From Sorex araneus (Eukaryota > Chordata > Mammalia > Eulipotyphla > Soricidae), in the NCBI RefSeq assembly GCF_027595985.1, contig NC_073302.1, forward strand, positions 12,817,811-12,881,810: a DNA stretch of 64,000 bases. Reading direction: 5' to 3'. The first letter of the stretch is position 1; each line of letters starts with the position of its first letter. Under the pieces are notes generated by a model. The model saw only the letters and a program-made list of their open reading frames with translations. It ran no database searches and had not been told where the DNA came from. Shown in pieces: positions 48,226-58,560 of this stretch. The position numbers and the translations under genes are program-made.

Positions 48226-48266
48226 TGTCACAGAGCCACCTGAGAGGGACTCCAGAATTTAAGTAG
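48176..48266 (+). CDS. C5-like exon with premature stop after [15 protein letters not shown]
   Basis: Acceptor gttgcctctgctag. With the preceding G it reads [16 protein letters not shown] and stops at TAA 48223-48225. It aligns residue by residue with GICVADTVKAKVFKDV of C5. The Cys corresponds to human Cys810, the interchain partner of Cys567. After the stop, in another frame, LRGTPEFK faintly recalls the downstream VVRGEQIQLK, suggesting that this is a decayed or shortened version of the normal exon. A consensus donor (TAG|gtaagt) is at 48267, 41 nt after the stop, too near to trigger nonsense-mediated decay by the usual rule. An AATAAA at 48338 could alternatively end the transcript here. 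Confidence 0.75.
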
Positions 48267-48337
48267 GTAAGTGGATTGCACCATGGTACCTAAATCAGTC
48301 AATGTGTGACACTAGATTCAGTAGCTGTGAAATAAGA

Positions 48338-48343
48338 AATAAA
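48338..48343 (+). terminator. Possible poly-A signal AATAAA after truncated C5-like stop
   Basis: AATAAA occurs 113 nt after the TAA and is followed by a short GT-containing stretch (ttctgtgctgagtg). In AT-rich DNA such a hexamer is expected by chance, so this is only a candidate early end. Confidence 0.25.
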
Positions 48344-48799
48344 CACTATTCTGTGCTGAGTGATCAGAGCATCTGAGTGAACTCGGCATCAACTGGAGAG
48401 GGAGGTAGCAATGACTGTCAAAATGCACATACCTGTCATCTTGTATCAACAGGGAGTTCATTGAAATTTTAGACAAAGACAAACCTTACATTTTCTGGGT
48501 AATTATGAGAAGGGAGAGAAATAGTTCTCAAGTAATCCCCTAGGAATACAAAGCAGGCTAGTGGTGTCCGTAGGTAGAGGTTGACAGAACGGGAATAATT
48601 GCTTAATGTGTAAGAGGCTATTTTTTAAAAGTATTTAGGAATGAGATGAGATAGCACTTTGTAGAACATGACAACACTGTCCGTGGACTCAGTACCACTC
48701 AATTGCTCACTGTGAGGAAAATTTGGAAATGTATTTGGATGCTTACTTTTGTTATGAGAATGACTGGTGTGAAAATAGTCGATAAGAATTCATCTCTAA

Positions 48800-49806
48800 T
48801 GCAGATCAAAACAACTTTGAGATACCACCTCACACCACAGAGACTAGCACACATCCAAAAGAACAAAAGCAACCGCTGTTGGAGAGGATGTGGGGAGAAA
48901 GGGACCCTTCTTCATTGCTGGTGGGAATGCCGACTGGTTCAGCCCTTCTGGAAAACAATTTGGACGACTCTCAAAAAATTAGATATTGAATTCCCATTTG
49001 ACCCAGCAATACCACTGCTGGGAATATATCCCAGAGAGGCAAAAAAGTACAATCGAAACAACATCTGCACATGTATGTTCATCGCAGCACTGTTTACAAT
49101 AGCCAGAATCTGGAAAAAACCCGAATGCCCCAGAACGGATGACTGGTTGAGGAAACTTTGGTACATCTATACAATGGAATACTATGCAGCTGTTAGAAAA
49201 AAGGAGGTCAAGAATTTTGTAGTTAAGTGGATGGGCATGAAAAGTTTCATGCTGAGTGAAATGAGTCAGAAAGAGAGAGACAGACATAGAAAGATTGCAC
49301 TCATCTATGGTATATAGAATAACAGAGTGGGAGACTAACACCCAAGAACTGTAGAAATAAGTGCCAGGAGGTTGACTCCATGGCTTCGAGGCTGGCCTCA
49401 CGTTCCGGGGAAAGGTCAACTCAGAGAAGCGATCACCAACTACATTGTAGTCGAAGGCCATGTGGGGGAAGGGAGTTGCGGGCTGAATGAGGGCTAGAGA
49501 CTGAGCACAGCGGCCACTCAACACCTTTATTGCAAACCACAACAGCTAATTAGAGAGAGAAAATAGAAGGGAATGCCCTGCCACAGTGGCAGGGTGGGGT
49601 GGGGGGGAGATGGGATTGGGGAGGGTGGGAGGGACACTGGGTTTACGGGTGGTGGAGAATGGGCACTGGTGAAGGGATGGGTTCCCAAACTTTGTATGAG
49701 GGAAGTATAAGCACAAAAGTGTATAAATCTGTAACTGTACCTTCACGGTGATTCTCTAATTAAAAATAAATAAATTAAAAAAAAAAAGAATCAAAAAAAA
49801 AAAAAA
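48800..49806 (+). mobile_element. Second young LINE-1 3' fragment
   Basis: Direct repeats aagaattcatctctaa at 48784-48799 and 49807-49822 flank it. It is nearly identical to 32162-33176 of the ERV-resident LINE-1 (I count about 11 substitutions in roughly 960 bases). The reading frame to 49317 is the C-terminal part of ORF2 (from [10 protein letters not shown]) with the Cys knuckle; upstream codons in that frame are host sequence. The tail is A-rich and interrupted. Confidence 0.93.
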
Positions 49807-49827
49807 AAGAATTCATCTCTAAATTTT

Positions 49828-49985
49828 AGGGCTGGAGCAATAGCACAGCAGGTAGGGCATTTGTTAGATTCCCAGCAACACATATGGTCCCCTGAGCACT
49901 GCCAGGAGGAATTCCTGAATGCAGAACCAGGAGTAGCCCCTGTGCATTTCCAGGTGTGACCCAAAAAAGCAAATAAAATAAATTC
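49828..49985 (+). repeat. Shrew-type tRNA SINE, internally shortened
   Basis: Reads gggctggagcaatagcacag, ggtagggcatttg, then part of the B-box region is deleted, ending gtgacccaaaaaagcaaata. It immediately follows the LINE-1 target duplication. Confidence 0.88.
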
Positions 49986-50045
49986 AGAGCTACCCTCAAG
50001 GCCATTTTCTTGGGGGACATGTAGTGATCTCAAAACCAAGCTACT

Positions 50046-50085
50046 ATTGCTTCTCGGCCTTTTGGCTAAGATCAAGTGTAGTATC
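50046..50085 (+). pseudogene. Truncated U2 snRNA retrocopy (first 40 nt)
   Basis: The block cttctcggccttttggctaa and following bases reproduce the conserved 5' end of U2 snRNA through ...gtagtatc, with one change near the start, then stop abruptly. Flanking caaaaccaag (50031-50040) and caaaacccaag (50085-50095) look like a target duplication with one indel, so this is a retrotransposed fragment without poly-A. It is too short to be a functional U2 gene. Confidence 0.85.
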
Positions 50086-50304
50086 AAAACCCAAGTTATG
50101 ACAGAACTGCTATTCACCCTGAAATTACTTTTCATGCAGAGAAACATGGCAATGGGGAAGACCCTGGGTGTTGGGTGACTGAGTGGTTTTTGTGACCAAA
50201 GAGAAAGAACACTGGATATTTAATTAAAAAAAAACCTTCTGTTTCTTTTTTTTCTTTTTTTTTTTTAGCCTTATTCTGAAAAAGAACCTAAGGTTTAAAT
50301 TTTT

Positions 50305-51290
50305 TTTTTAATTTTTTTAATTTTATTGAATCACCATGTGGAGGGTTACATAGTTCTCAGGATTATGTCGGTTATACAATTCTCAAACACCCTTCCCTTC
50401 ACCAGTGCCCATCTTCCATCACCAACCCCCCCAGTATACCTGCCGCCCCCTCCCACATCCCCAGTCCCCACCCTTGTACATGATAAGTTTCACTTCATTT
50501 ATGCCTTATCTCGATTACATTCCATGTTTCAACACATAACTCACTACCGTTGTTGGGGTTTCCCCCAAAAAAGAAAAGCAGTCCTATTGCCAAGGAGGCA
50601 TTTGATAGTTCTCCACTGCTAAGAATATAGAGATATTAAGTCCCGCTGTTTGTTACATAACTTTTCTTTTTCCCCCTTGCCCCGCGCCACCGAGTTCACG
50701 CCTGTTTGGTAATCGCCACGCTGCCTGACAAGGGAAAAAAAAACCGAAAAGGATGGTTATTTCCCGTCATCGGCAGGCGTGGGGCTCTGGCTTAGTTGAT
50801 AGACTAGTAGAGTGTCTGCAAGCAGTTTCTGGAACCGAAGGGCTTGCGCTGGTATCGGCTCCGGATCGAGATTCCACCAGCGTCCCACTGTTCCATGTAC
50901 ATAATTTTTCCCCTTATATCCCATTCCCACGCCACCAGGTCTGTTTGCTTAATGGACATCACACTGTAGTTGACTGACACGCCGCGTTTCTTCCCGAGAA
51001 AGAAAATTTCTTCTCAGCCGGCGTGGGGATATAGCTTAGTTCAGTCTAGAGAGATGGCTACCACTTTGATTGCAGTCAATATTTCAGCAACAGACTTACT
51101 ATTCTTGTTAGGATCTCCCACAAAAGTCCGACCCATTAAAAAGGGACATATTACATATTGCTGATGCTAAGATGACATTAGGTCGCGAGGCCGCAGCAGC
51201 GGCCGCGCGGTTTTGGGTTTCTGTATAAAGTCCAGGGAAAGTACAACCAGAAATAACATCACTACAAACTTTTACCCTTTTATGGTGCTC
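50305..51290 (-). mobile_element. LINE-1-related long 3' UTR copy with GC-rich body
   Basis: Begins ttgaatcaccatgtggaggg and continues through repeated gcgtgggg...cttagtt units (50780, 51020) to agcggccgcgcggttttggg (51197-51216). It is a divergent relative of 43575-44870. Confidence 0.5.
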
Positions 51291-51804
51291 ATAAGATGGA
51301 GAAGCCTAGAGAGAGGCTCGGCGTCTCCATTTTGTGCTCAGGAAAACCGCGAATCCTGCGCTGTGCTCAGGAGGGAGGAGTGGAGAGAGAGAGAGGTTAA
51401 AAGAATTGGGGGATGCCCGGTTCCCACTGTTTCACCGTGGTATCTGGTCCCATGCCGGAATTAGTTCAGTGGGCTGTTTGGAGTCCAAGGGCGCTTCATT
51501 GGGCTCTTCCATCATGCTCGCTCCACAGCAGGGTCCAAAGGGAAGCACACGTGGGGGAGGTGGGTTTAAGTATCTATCTGCTGTGGGCGGGGGTCGCCGC
51601 CCCCGCCTTCTGTTTCTTAAGACATCTAGTGTTCCAAGACATCCTTTATTAAAGTCTATTACCAGAATATTTATGTAATTATTGTCTGCCTCTCCACTAA
51701 TCATATCTGTTACAAAGGACTTACTTAACATCAGAATTTATCCCTGACACTGAGCTTTTTACAAGAATGTATTGATCTAATTGTCACGACAATCCTGTGA
51801 AGTC

Positions 51805-52055
51805 TCTGTCACTGTCACTGTCATCCCATTGCTCATAGATTGGCTCAAGCGGGCACCAGTAACATGTCTGTGAGACTTGCTGTTACTGTTTTTGGCATAT
51901 AGAATATGCCACGGGTAGCTTTCCAGGCTCTGCCAGGTGGGAGAAATACTCTAGGTAGCTTGCCAGGCTGTCCGAGAGGGGCGGAGGAATCGAACAGGGT
52001 TGGCTGCATGAAAGGCAAACGCCCTACCCCTAGCTATGGCTCCAGCCCAATCCTG
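51805..52055 (-). repeat. tRNA-derived SINE with RTE-like tail
   Basis: Reverse copy of the 5079-type SINE: tail at 51805-51870, body to 51990, head with aggcaaacgccctacccc at about 52012-52030. Confidence 0.85.
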
Positions 52056-52582
52056 TGAAGTACATGTTTTATTTATTTCCCCTAACAAAGGGGAATTCGA
52101 CTCACAAAACTAGTTCTCCCAGGCTGAATCAGCTTGAGGCAGAAACAAGACCCAAGCCTACCAGTCTGGTTCCTGAGCCCACCCACGGGAGCTCCCAAGA
52201 GCAGCTGTGTTTCCCTGTTTGCTCCTCAGCACTAGCACACAGCCCAGTGGAAGAGGACCCACACTAGTTATCCATCCAAGCAGTGCTCATCCTGGATTCC
52301 AACGCAGGAATCACTCATGTTTGGTTGAGCAGCTCTTAGAAAGTCACTGAACCTTTCTGTATCCAACACTTACTCAACTACATGTAGAAATCAACTACCT
52401 CGTAGAAATCAAATAGGATCATAGATCTGAAAAGTGTGAAGAAAAATTAATTTTTAAACAAGTATAAATGTAGAAGGTAATACAACAAATATGCTTCCTA
52501 ATTCATATTCCTCTAAATACCTTGTCTGAGAGAAGGATAAAGATAGTTGATTCACAGGGAGTGATCCCTTTTTTTTTTCTAG

Positions 52583-52790
52583 CTTGCAGCCCTTACCTTA
52601 GAGAGAATGGCGAAAGCTCCAGCAACCATTTTGACCATGACATAATTCTGAAGATGGAACATTGATCCAGCATGGAAGAATCAAAAGATAATAGTCCTTT
52701 CTAATTCCTAACTCTGATGACATTTGAGGCTGACATACCGGTCTTCAATTCTTTCCATGTGAGAAATGAATAAATATTTGTCTCATATAA
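52583..52790 (+). other. Candidate 3'-terminal exon of the C5-like gene
   Basis: A long pyrimidine tract ending in ag (52569-52582) precedes a stretch with AATAAA at 52769-52774 and a strongly GT-rich tract at 52795-52820, the layout of a last exon. If spliced directly from the exon ending at 45197 (phase 1), the frame continues ACSPYLRENGESSSNHFDHD then IILKMEH and stops at 52663-52665, 80 nt into the exon. The tail CS...F-x-x-D-I-x-L vaguely resembles the extreme C terminus of C5 (CSSC ... FAEDIFLNGC), so this may be the original last C5 exon left after an internal deletion. The resemblance is weak. If spliced from the exon ending at 48266 it would be 3' UTR. Confidence 0.45.
52769..52774 (+). 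terminator. Poly-A signal AATAAA of candidate terminal exon
   Basis: AATAAA is followed within about 25-45 nt by ggttgttttgttgtctgttg, a good GU-rich downstream element. This is the best-formed cleavage/polyadenylation site between the two C5 copies. Confidence 0.5.
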
Positions 52791-53149
52791 CCAACGGTTG
52801 TTTTGTTGTCTGTTGTATAGACAATAGGACCTAATTCTAAGCATAAATTCATTTTCTTCCTTGGCCAGCCTAGTTTCCTTTCATAATACTTATCACAACG
52901 GGTCTATTTTCATCCCTAGATCCGAAGCTCCTTGAGCTTTCTCTCTGATGTCAAGCGGCCCCCCAGCTTTGTGTCTAACCTTTGAGGTGCCCAATGAGTA
53001 TTTGTTACATAAACATACCCAGGAGCATCGAAACCGTATTTCCCCTCCATGCTTTAGCCTTCTCTCCTGTATATATTATACCATATGCCAAGCTTCTTCA
53101 TATGATGAAACTATCCTTCATCTCTCTCCATTATTACTGCTTTTTGTTT

Positions 53150-53305
53150 TGGAATACACTCAGTGGTACCCAGACCTCACCAGGCATTATGCAGGATTGA
53201 TGCCTGGTAGTGCTCAAGGAACTATATGGTGTGTCTGAGTATAAACCCAAGTCAACTGCATGCGCAATGAGCATCTTATTCACTATACTGTTTCTCTGGC
53301 CTCTC
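53150..53305 (-). repeat. Shrew-type tRNA SINE, old
   Basis: Reverse copy, strongly diverged: gtgctcaaggaactatatgg and actgtttctctggcc. Confidence 0.5.
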
Positions 53306-53333
53306 TCTCTCTTTCTCCATCTTTAATGACAAC

Positions 53334-53590
53334 TCAGTCATCCAAGTCATCCCAGTACCTCGCCTTCATCACCATAAGGGTATCTGGGATGTACTTCGTC
53401 AAGTCATCAAAAGTGTCAGGATCTAGAATAAGATGCAAGTCTGTCTTCTTTCTGGGCACATTAATGTTAGGGCTACACTGAGCTATCAGGGCGAGCCCAT
53501 GTAGACTGTACCCTACTACGGACAGGAACATAGGGACCCATGAAAATGGGCGAGATTTCTCATGTGTTCTGACTGGTTTGGATGAAGCTG
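53334..53590 (-). other. Unrecognised open frame ending YWDDLDD
   Basis: A minus frame stays open for at least 65 codons from the Met at 53531, and further upstream, reading WVPMFLSVVGYSLHGLALIA and ending KYIPDTLMVMKARYWDDLDD. Its composition looks protein-like, not repeat-like, but I do not recognise the family. It could be a fragment of a processed pseudogene; no poly-A or target duplication was identified. Confidence 0.3.
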
Positions 53591-53689
53591 AACATTTTCC
53601 CTCTTCAAGCTGCCTTCAGAAAAATAATTTCAGTATATTGAAAAGAGCAGTTTTCCTTCTCTCACAGAAGCCTGGCTGGTCTTTGACAT

Positions 53690-53925
53690 GCAGATCTCTG
53701 GTGTTAGCCAGGCCTGACCTTTGAGATTGCAAAATGCAGGCTGGGGCCCAGCCTAGTCTTTGGGATGTAGATTTCAGATGCCTAACTAGTTTGTATCCGA
53801 AGTGGCAAGCACAGCCTAGTCTTTGGGATGTAAATCCAGGTGCCTGTAGCCCAAGAAAGGTTTCAGTTTTGGTTTTGTATCCAGGTGCCTGTAGAAGGTT
53901 TCAGTTTTGGTTTTGTATCTTTTCC
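53690..53925 (+). repeat. Short tandem duplications
   Basis: cagcctagtctttgggatgt occurs twice (53748 and 53812), and the block aggtttcagttttggttttg plus caggtgcctgtag is also present twice (53834-53920). Local slippage-type duplications in noncoding, LTR-like DNA. Confidence 0.7.
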
Positions 53926-54089
53926 TTCTTAATTCTGTATCTTTTTCCCCAAGGCTACAGGCTTAATGGTACAAGGAAACAATATGTTTCTGCTGTCTCA
54001 ATGTTCTCCCTGTAACTTCTTATGATGCCTTTGGTGACGTCACTGTATTGTGCCCTTTAGAGGTACCATGTTCAAAAAAAGGAGATCAC

Positions 54090-55790
54090 AGGGCTCTCTA
54101 CCTTTGCCAAGAGCCAGAGAGCCTTGGACCTCCATGAAACATATTTCTTCCGCATTCCTTACCTCACTGCCTCCGACCTCATGAACGTTCACACGACACA
54201 CTAGAAACTAAATCCCACATGAAACCCAGGAATGAGATTCTAAGGGCTCTACAGGGATTCTGAGAAGCAAATTTATACATAAACCATGACTGTAAGTCTA
54301 GATGTGGACCATAGCTGTGGCCTTGGGCTATTTGTACTGAGAACTCCTTCTGATTAGCATGATTTGCTTTCCACCTTGCCAAAGCCTTTGGTTTCATCCT
54401 GATAATCCACCCCCAAGACCCAGCACATCATCTGCTCAAAGGAGGGTAGCAACTCAGGAAGCTGAAAAGGAACCACATCAAGCTGCTTTTTTCCTCTGCC
54501 TAGCCTGAAGGAGGAGTCCCAACCCCATCCAAACCAGATCACAGCTGTCTCCACTGTTTTTAGTTTTCCCAAAAAGAAAGTGCAGACTTCTTGAGTGATT
54601 CAGTGTTCTGGAGATGGGATGCTGGTAAGATGCTGAGGATGCTAAGGATGTGTGATTTGGGTCTGGTACCTTTTTTCTTAAATATACTAATGTTAGAACT
54701 TCTATTTTCTCCCTATACACATATCTAATAGCATCATCTTATTTTCCTTTTGCCTTTTTTAGGTTAAAAATTCAGTTTGGTTGGGGATTTGGTTCAGTAG
54801 TATAGTGTACACCTTGAGTGTGTGAGGACTTAAATACTCAAGACCACATACTCTGTAGTAAAATCAATATAATGCTTATCATTTTAAACATTAATAACTA
54901 TATATCATTGGTACTAATCATGGTCATAATCATGTTATTAAGTACAGTCATATGTGCAACCATCACCATGTATACCCCATACTTTTATCCACTACAAAAC
55001 TCTGTACCCATTCAACAAGGACTCCCCTTACTGGTCTATTTTTGTTCTGTCTTATTTTTTGACAGAGACTAGCCTCCATCATGGCCAGACCCTGCTGCTA
55101 ACCCATCTTGTTGCTATGTATTTCCTGTTTCTGAGTAAACCTCCATATGTGACCTCCTACCCAGGCTCTTAAAAATTTATCCCAGAATGACCCTACCTCT
55201 TGTATCTTCACTTTGTTGAATCCTTGGTACTGGCTGCCTCTTTCATACTATCTTTGTTTTGTTTTGTTTTGAAAGTACTGCAAAAATTGTTCTTAAACAT
55301 CTGTAGATTAGAACATTTCTGTCCTACTTTGGAAAGTTGTACTTTCAGGCTACAACTCATGCCAGTTGATAAATCCACTGAAAGCTTTGGATTGTTTCTG
55401 ATCTGATTTGATGTTGGAAAAAATAGGGTTCTGGGCACAGGATTCTGTTACAAGATTGTAAGAAAACAGGGTTTTTTTGTAGGGGGAGGGGCTTGATACT
55501 GATAACCTGATACACCAGGGGAAGAGTTGCATACTACAGCTAAAGTGCAGGCTCTTGGACACAGACCTGAAGGACTGAAGAAGTTGGTGTCTCCTTTGGC
55601 CTGCTCAACTCAAACATTAATCTGAGCAGGACATGGGAAATTTGATAGAGTATTATAACAGAAATGGAAAAATGAGAATACTTGGAAGAGGTTGTCTGGG
55701 GTTTCAGTCAAGAATTTTATTTTATTAATACAAAGATTCCCCCCTTCCATTCCTTTGCTGTTGCTGTTATGATGTGATCTAGAGGTCACC
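54090..55790. other. Intergenic, nothing recognisable
   Basis: Between the two C5 copies. A degenerate SINE head is near 54780-54860. Several 60-85-codon frames occur by chance. No C5 exon similarity. Confidence 0.4.
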
Positions 55791-55791
55791 G

Positions 55792-55985
55792 ACTGGAGCT
55801 ATAGCACAGTGGGTAAGGCGTTTGCCTTGCACGTAGCTGACGGGTTCAATTTCTTCATCCCTTTTGGAGAGCCCGGCAAGCTACTAAGAGTATCCCGCCC
55901 GCACGGCAACAGTGGAGACATTATTGGTGCCCGCTTGAGCAACTCGATGAACAATGGGATGACAGTGCTACAGTGCTGCAGTGCT
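55792..55985 (+). repeat. tRNA-derived SINE with RTE-like tail, internally deleted
   Basis: Head tagcacagtgggtaaggcgt, B box region, gagagcccggcaagctac. A deletion leads to cagtggagacattattggtg and the tail cagtgctacagtgctgcag. Confidence 0.85.
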
Positions 55986-56289
55986 CACACACCTCAGGGC
56001 AATGCTTACTGGGGGTTGTCAGGCAGTGGGGGCTGGAAACTTGTTGTGATGTCCATGCACTTTGTTGTGATCCTCCCTGGAGATTGCACACTTTGTCATA
56101 ACAAGCTCATAAAGGAAATTACACATTTTTGTAGTGGTCCCAGGGATTCTAGACGGCAGTGCCATCTGGATCACAGTTGGCAATGTAGAACACTGCTGGG
56201 CACTTTAAGCTTCATTTAGGGCTGCACACGGGAGAAGAGATGGGCAGATAGCAGGGCCAGTACACAGGGCTCACCAGATTACTTCCTGA

Positions 56290-56720
56290 GCATATCTCAC
56301 TATATATTCTAGACCACAGTCCTCAGGTCAGGTTAGTCTTCCTAACCCCAGCAGGGTCGTAGTCTCATCATTACTTTTGGATCATGACTGTATTTGTCTA
56401 TGACCATACTCTCAATTTATAGTTGAGTATTATGGCACTTTGGCCTGGCCCATTTTGATGCCAGGGTAGCTCACAGCTTGCCCTGAGTCCATTCTGTCCC
56501 TCGTCGGGACCCTGCTTTTGGGGTGCAAGGAACTAAGGGCAACTGAGTCGAGAAAGCAGATGCCCGGGATTAAATATTATTGGAGTCAGTCAGCTCCCAA
56601 GTTACAAAGCATAATATTAACTGTCTTCCTGTGTTCATACAGTAAGGACATTGCTTTAAGGTAAACTAAGTTCCCTGCAGCAAGACTAAAAGGACAAACC
56701 CAACGTTATCGTACAAGGAG
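56290..56720 (-). repeat. LTR-like repeat, inverted arm
   Basis: Reverse complement of 57490-57900: the same gaagacagttaatattatgc, gggcatctgctttct and gggtcccgacgaggg segments are readable in opposite orientation. The two arms are about 770 bp apart. Confidence 0.7.
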
Positions 56721-56789
56721 GGAAGGAAACATAGGGATTGATTGATTATACACTGGTTAATGGGTAAGTACATCAAGAGGACTTAACTG

Positions 56790-57480
56790 TTTATCAACAC
56801 ATATGCACCATATGAAGCAGCAGCGAAGTACTTAAAGAAACTACTAATAGACCTAAGGAGATATATTGACAACAGTAGAATGATATTGTGATACTTTAAC
56901 ACCAAACTCTTATCAATAGACAGATAAACCAGTAAGAAAACAATAGTCTTATATGAGCAATTTGAAGTTCGGGGATTAATGGACTTGTATACGACATTCT
57001 ACCTCCAAAATGAGGAATGCCATTCTCCAGTGCATTCCTAGAGACATTCTCTAGGACATACCACATGCTGGGGCACAAGATATTTGTCCATAAAGTCATG
57101 AAAATAGAAATCATATTAAGACTCCCTTCCAGACTGCAATAATATGAAAGTATTAATTACCCATAAAACGAAATCTGGGGAAAGCTTAATATATTGCTGA
57201 ACAATTATTGACTCAAAAATTAAATCAAAGCAAAAACACAAGATACCTCAAAATAAACAAGAATGAAAACACATGCTATATAGAAATAGAAAAACATCAT
57301 TAAATGGTAAGTTCATAATAATAGAGGTATCAGAAAATAAGAAAAAATTCAAATAAATGCTCTAATGTCACAATATGAGAAACTACCAAAAATAAAAAAT
57401 AAAAATAAAATCCTCACTACAAATAAAACCAAAGTAAGTAGAAAGAAAGAAATAATAAAAGGAAGAATAGAAATCAATGC
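56790..57480 (+). mobile_element. LINE-1 ORF2 endonuclease-region remnant
   Basis: Degraded frames near 56800-56950 resemble the L1 endonuclease segment (APYEAAAKYLKK, DLRRYIDNS). The rest is A-rich, broken LINE-1-like sequence. It lies between two inverted LTR-like arms. Confidence 0.6.
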
Positions 57481-57489
57481 TATAGTATA

Positions 57490-58498
57490 GGATAACATTG
57501 GGTTTGTCCTTTCAGTCTTGCCACAGGAAGCTTAGTTTACCTTAAGGCAATGTTCTTTCTGTATGGACACAGGAAGACAGTTAATATTATGCTTTGTAAC
57601 TTGGGAGCTGATTGACTCCAATAATATTTACTCCTGGGCATCTGCTTTCTTGACTCAGTTGCCCTTAGTTCCTTGCACCCCAAAAGCAGGGTCCCGACGA
57701 GGGACGAAATAGACCCAGGGCAAGCTGTGAGCTACCCTGGCATCGAAATGGGCCAGGCCAAAGCACCATAATACTCAACTATAAGTTGAGAGCATGGTCA
57801 TAGACAAATGCTGTCATGATCCAAAAGTAATCATGAGACCTGGACCCTGCTGGGATTAGGAAGACTAACATGGCCTGAGAACTGTGGTCTGAAATATATA
57901 GTGAATGTCCTCAGGAAGAACCAAACTTTAAGTCTGGTATATCTCTTACTGTGCTCATACAGAATGACATTGCTAGAAATATTAGAAGTAAATTTGCTAC
58001 AACTATTTAAATGGATTACTAACTGAGGAAGGAAGAAAGTGACACACCCTTGCTGGATCCCACCCTTGATCGGATCTCCTAGCAATCTGGAGTAATCTCC
58101 TTAGATGAGATTTTGTTAATCTCCTGGAGGAGTGGTCTTACCCCTCTTTGTTGATTTGTTAATGTTCAACCCACCTTTACATCACCACCCTATGTGATTG
58201 CTATATAAACTAAGACTTTAAGGGGAGAAGGGAGAGAGGTAAGACAGAAGCAATGAAGAAGACACAGGAGAAGAAACAGCAGACAAGACACAGAAACGAG
58301 AGAGAAGACACAGAAGGCAAGAGAGAAGACACAGAAGCAGAGACAGAGAGAGGTCGGAAGAGACCAGAAGAGAGATGACAGAGACAGAGATAGAGAGACA
58401 GATAGAAGAGAGCACAGTGGCACACACAGAAGCAGAGCACAAGGAGGAGCCATCCTGATCCAGTCCATATATTCGGTCAAGAGCACCAAACACGAGAG

Positions 58499-58540
<42 letters not shown>

Positions 58541-58560
58541 CCTCCCCTCCCATGTGCGTG
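57490..58560 (+). repeat. LTR-like repeat with TATA box and purine-rich 3' part
   Basis: Plus-strand copy of the same family. TATA-like gctatataaac at 58200-58210 is followed by an AGA/CAGAGA-rich tract to 58535 including (GA)n at 58500-58535. Confidence 0.6.

Noticed and set aside
51300..51680. GC-richer stretch as a CpG-island promoter
   Set aside because: It is short, abuts a repeat carrying ggccgc, and has no transcript-like structure on either side; too little support.
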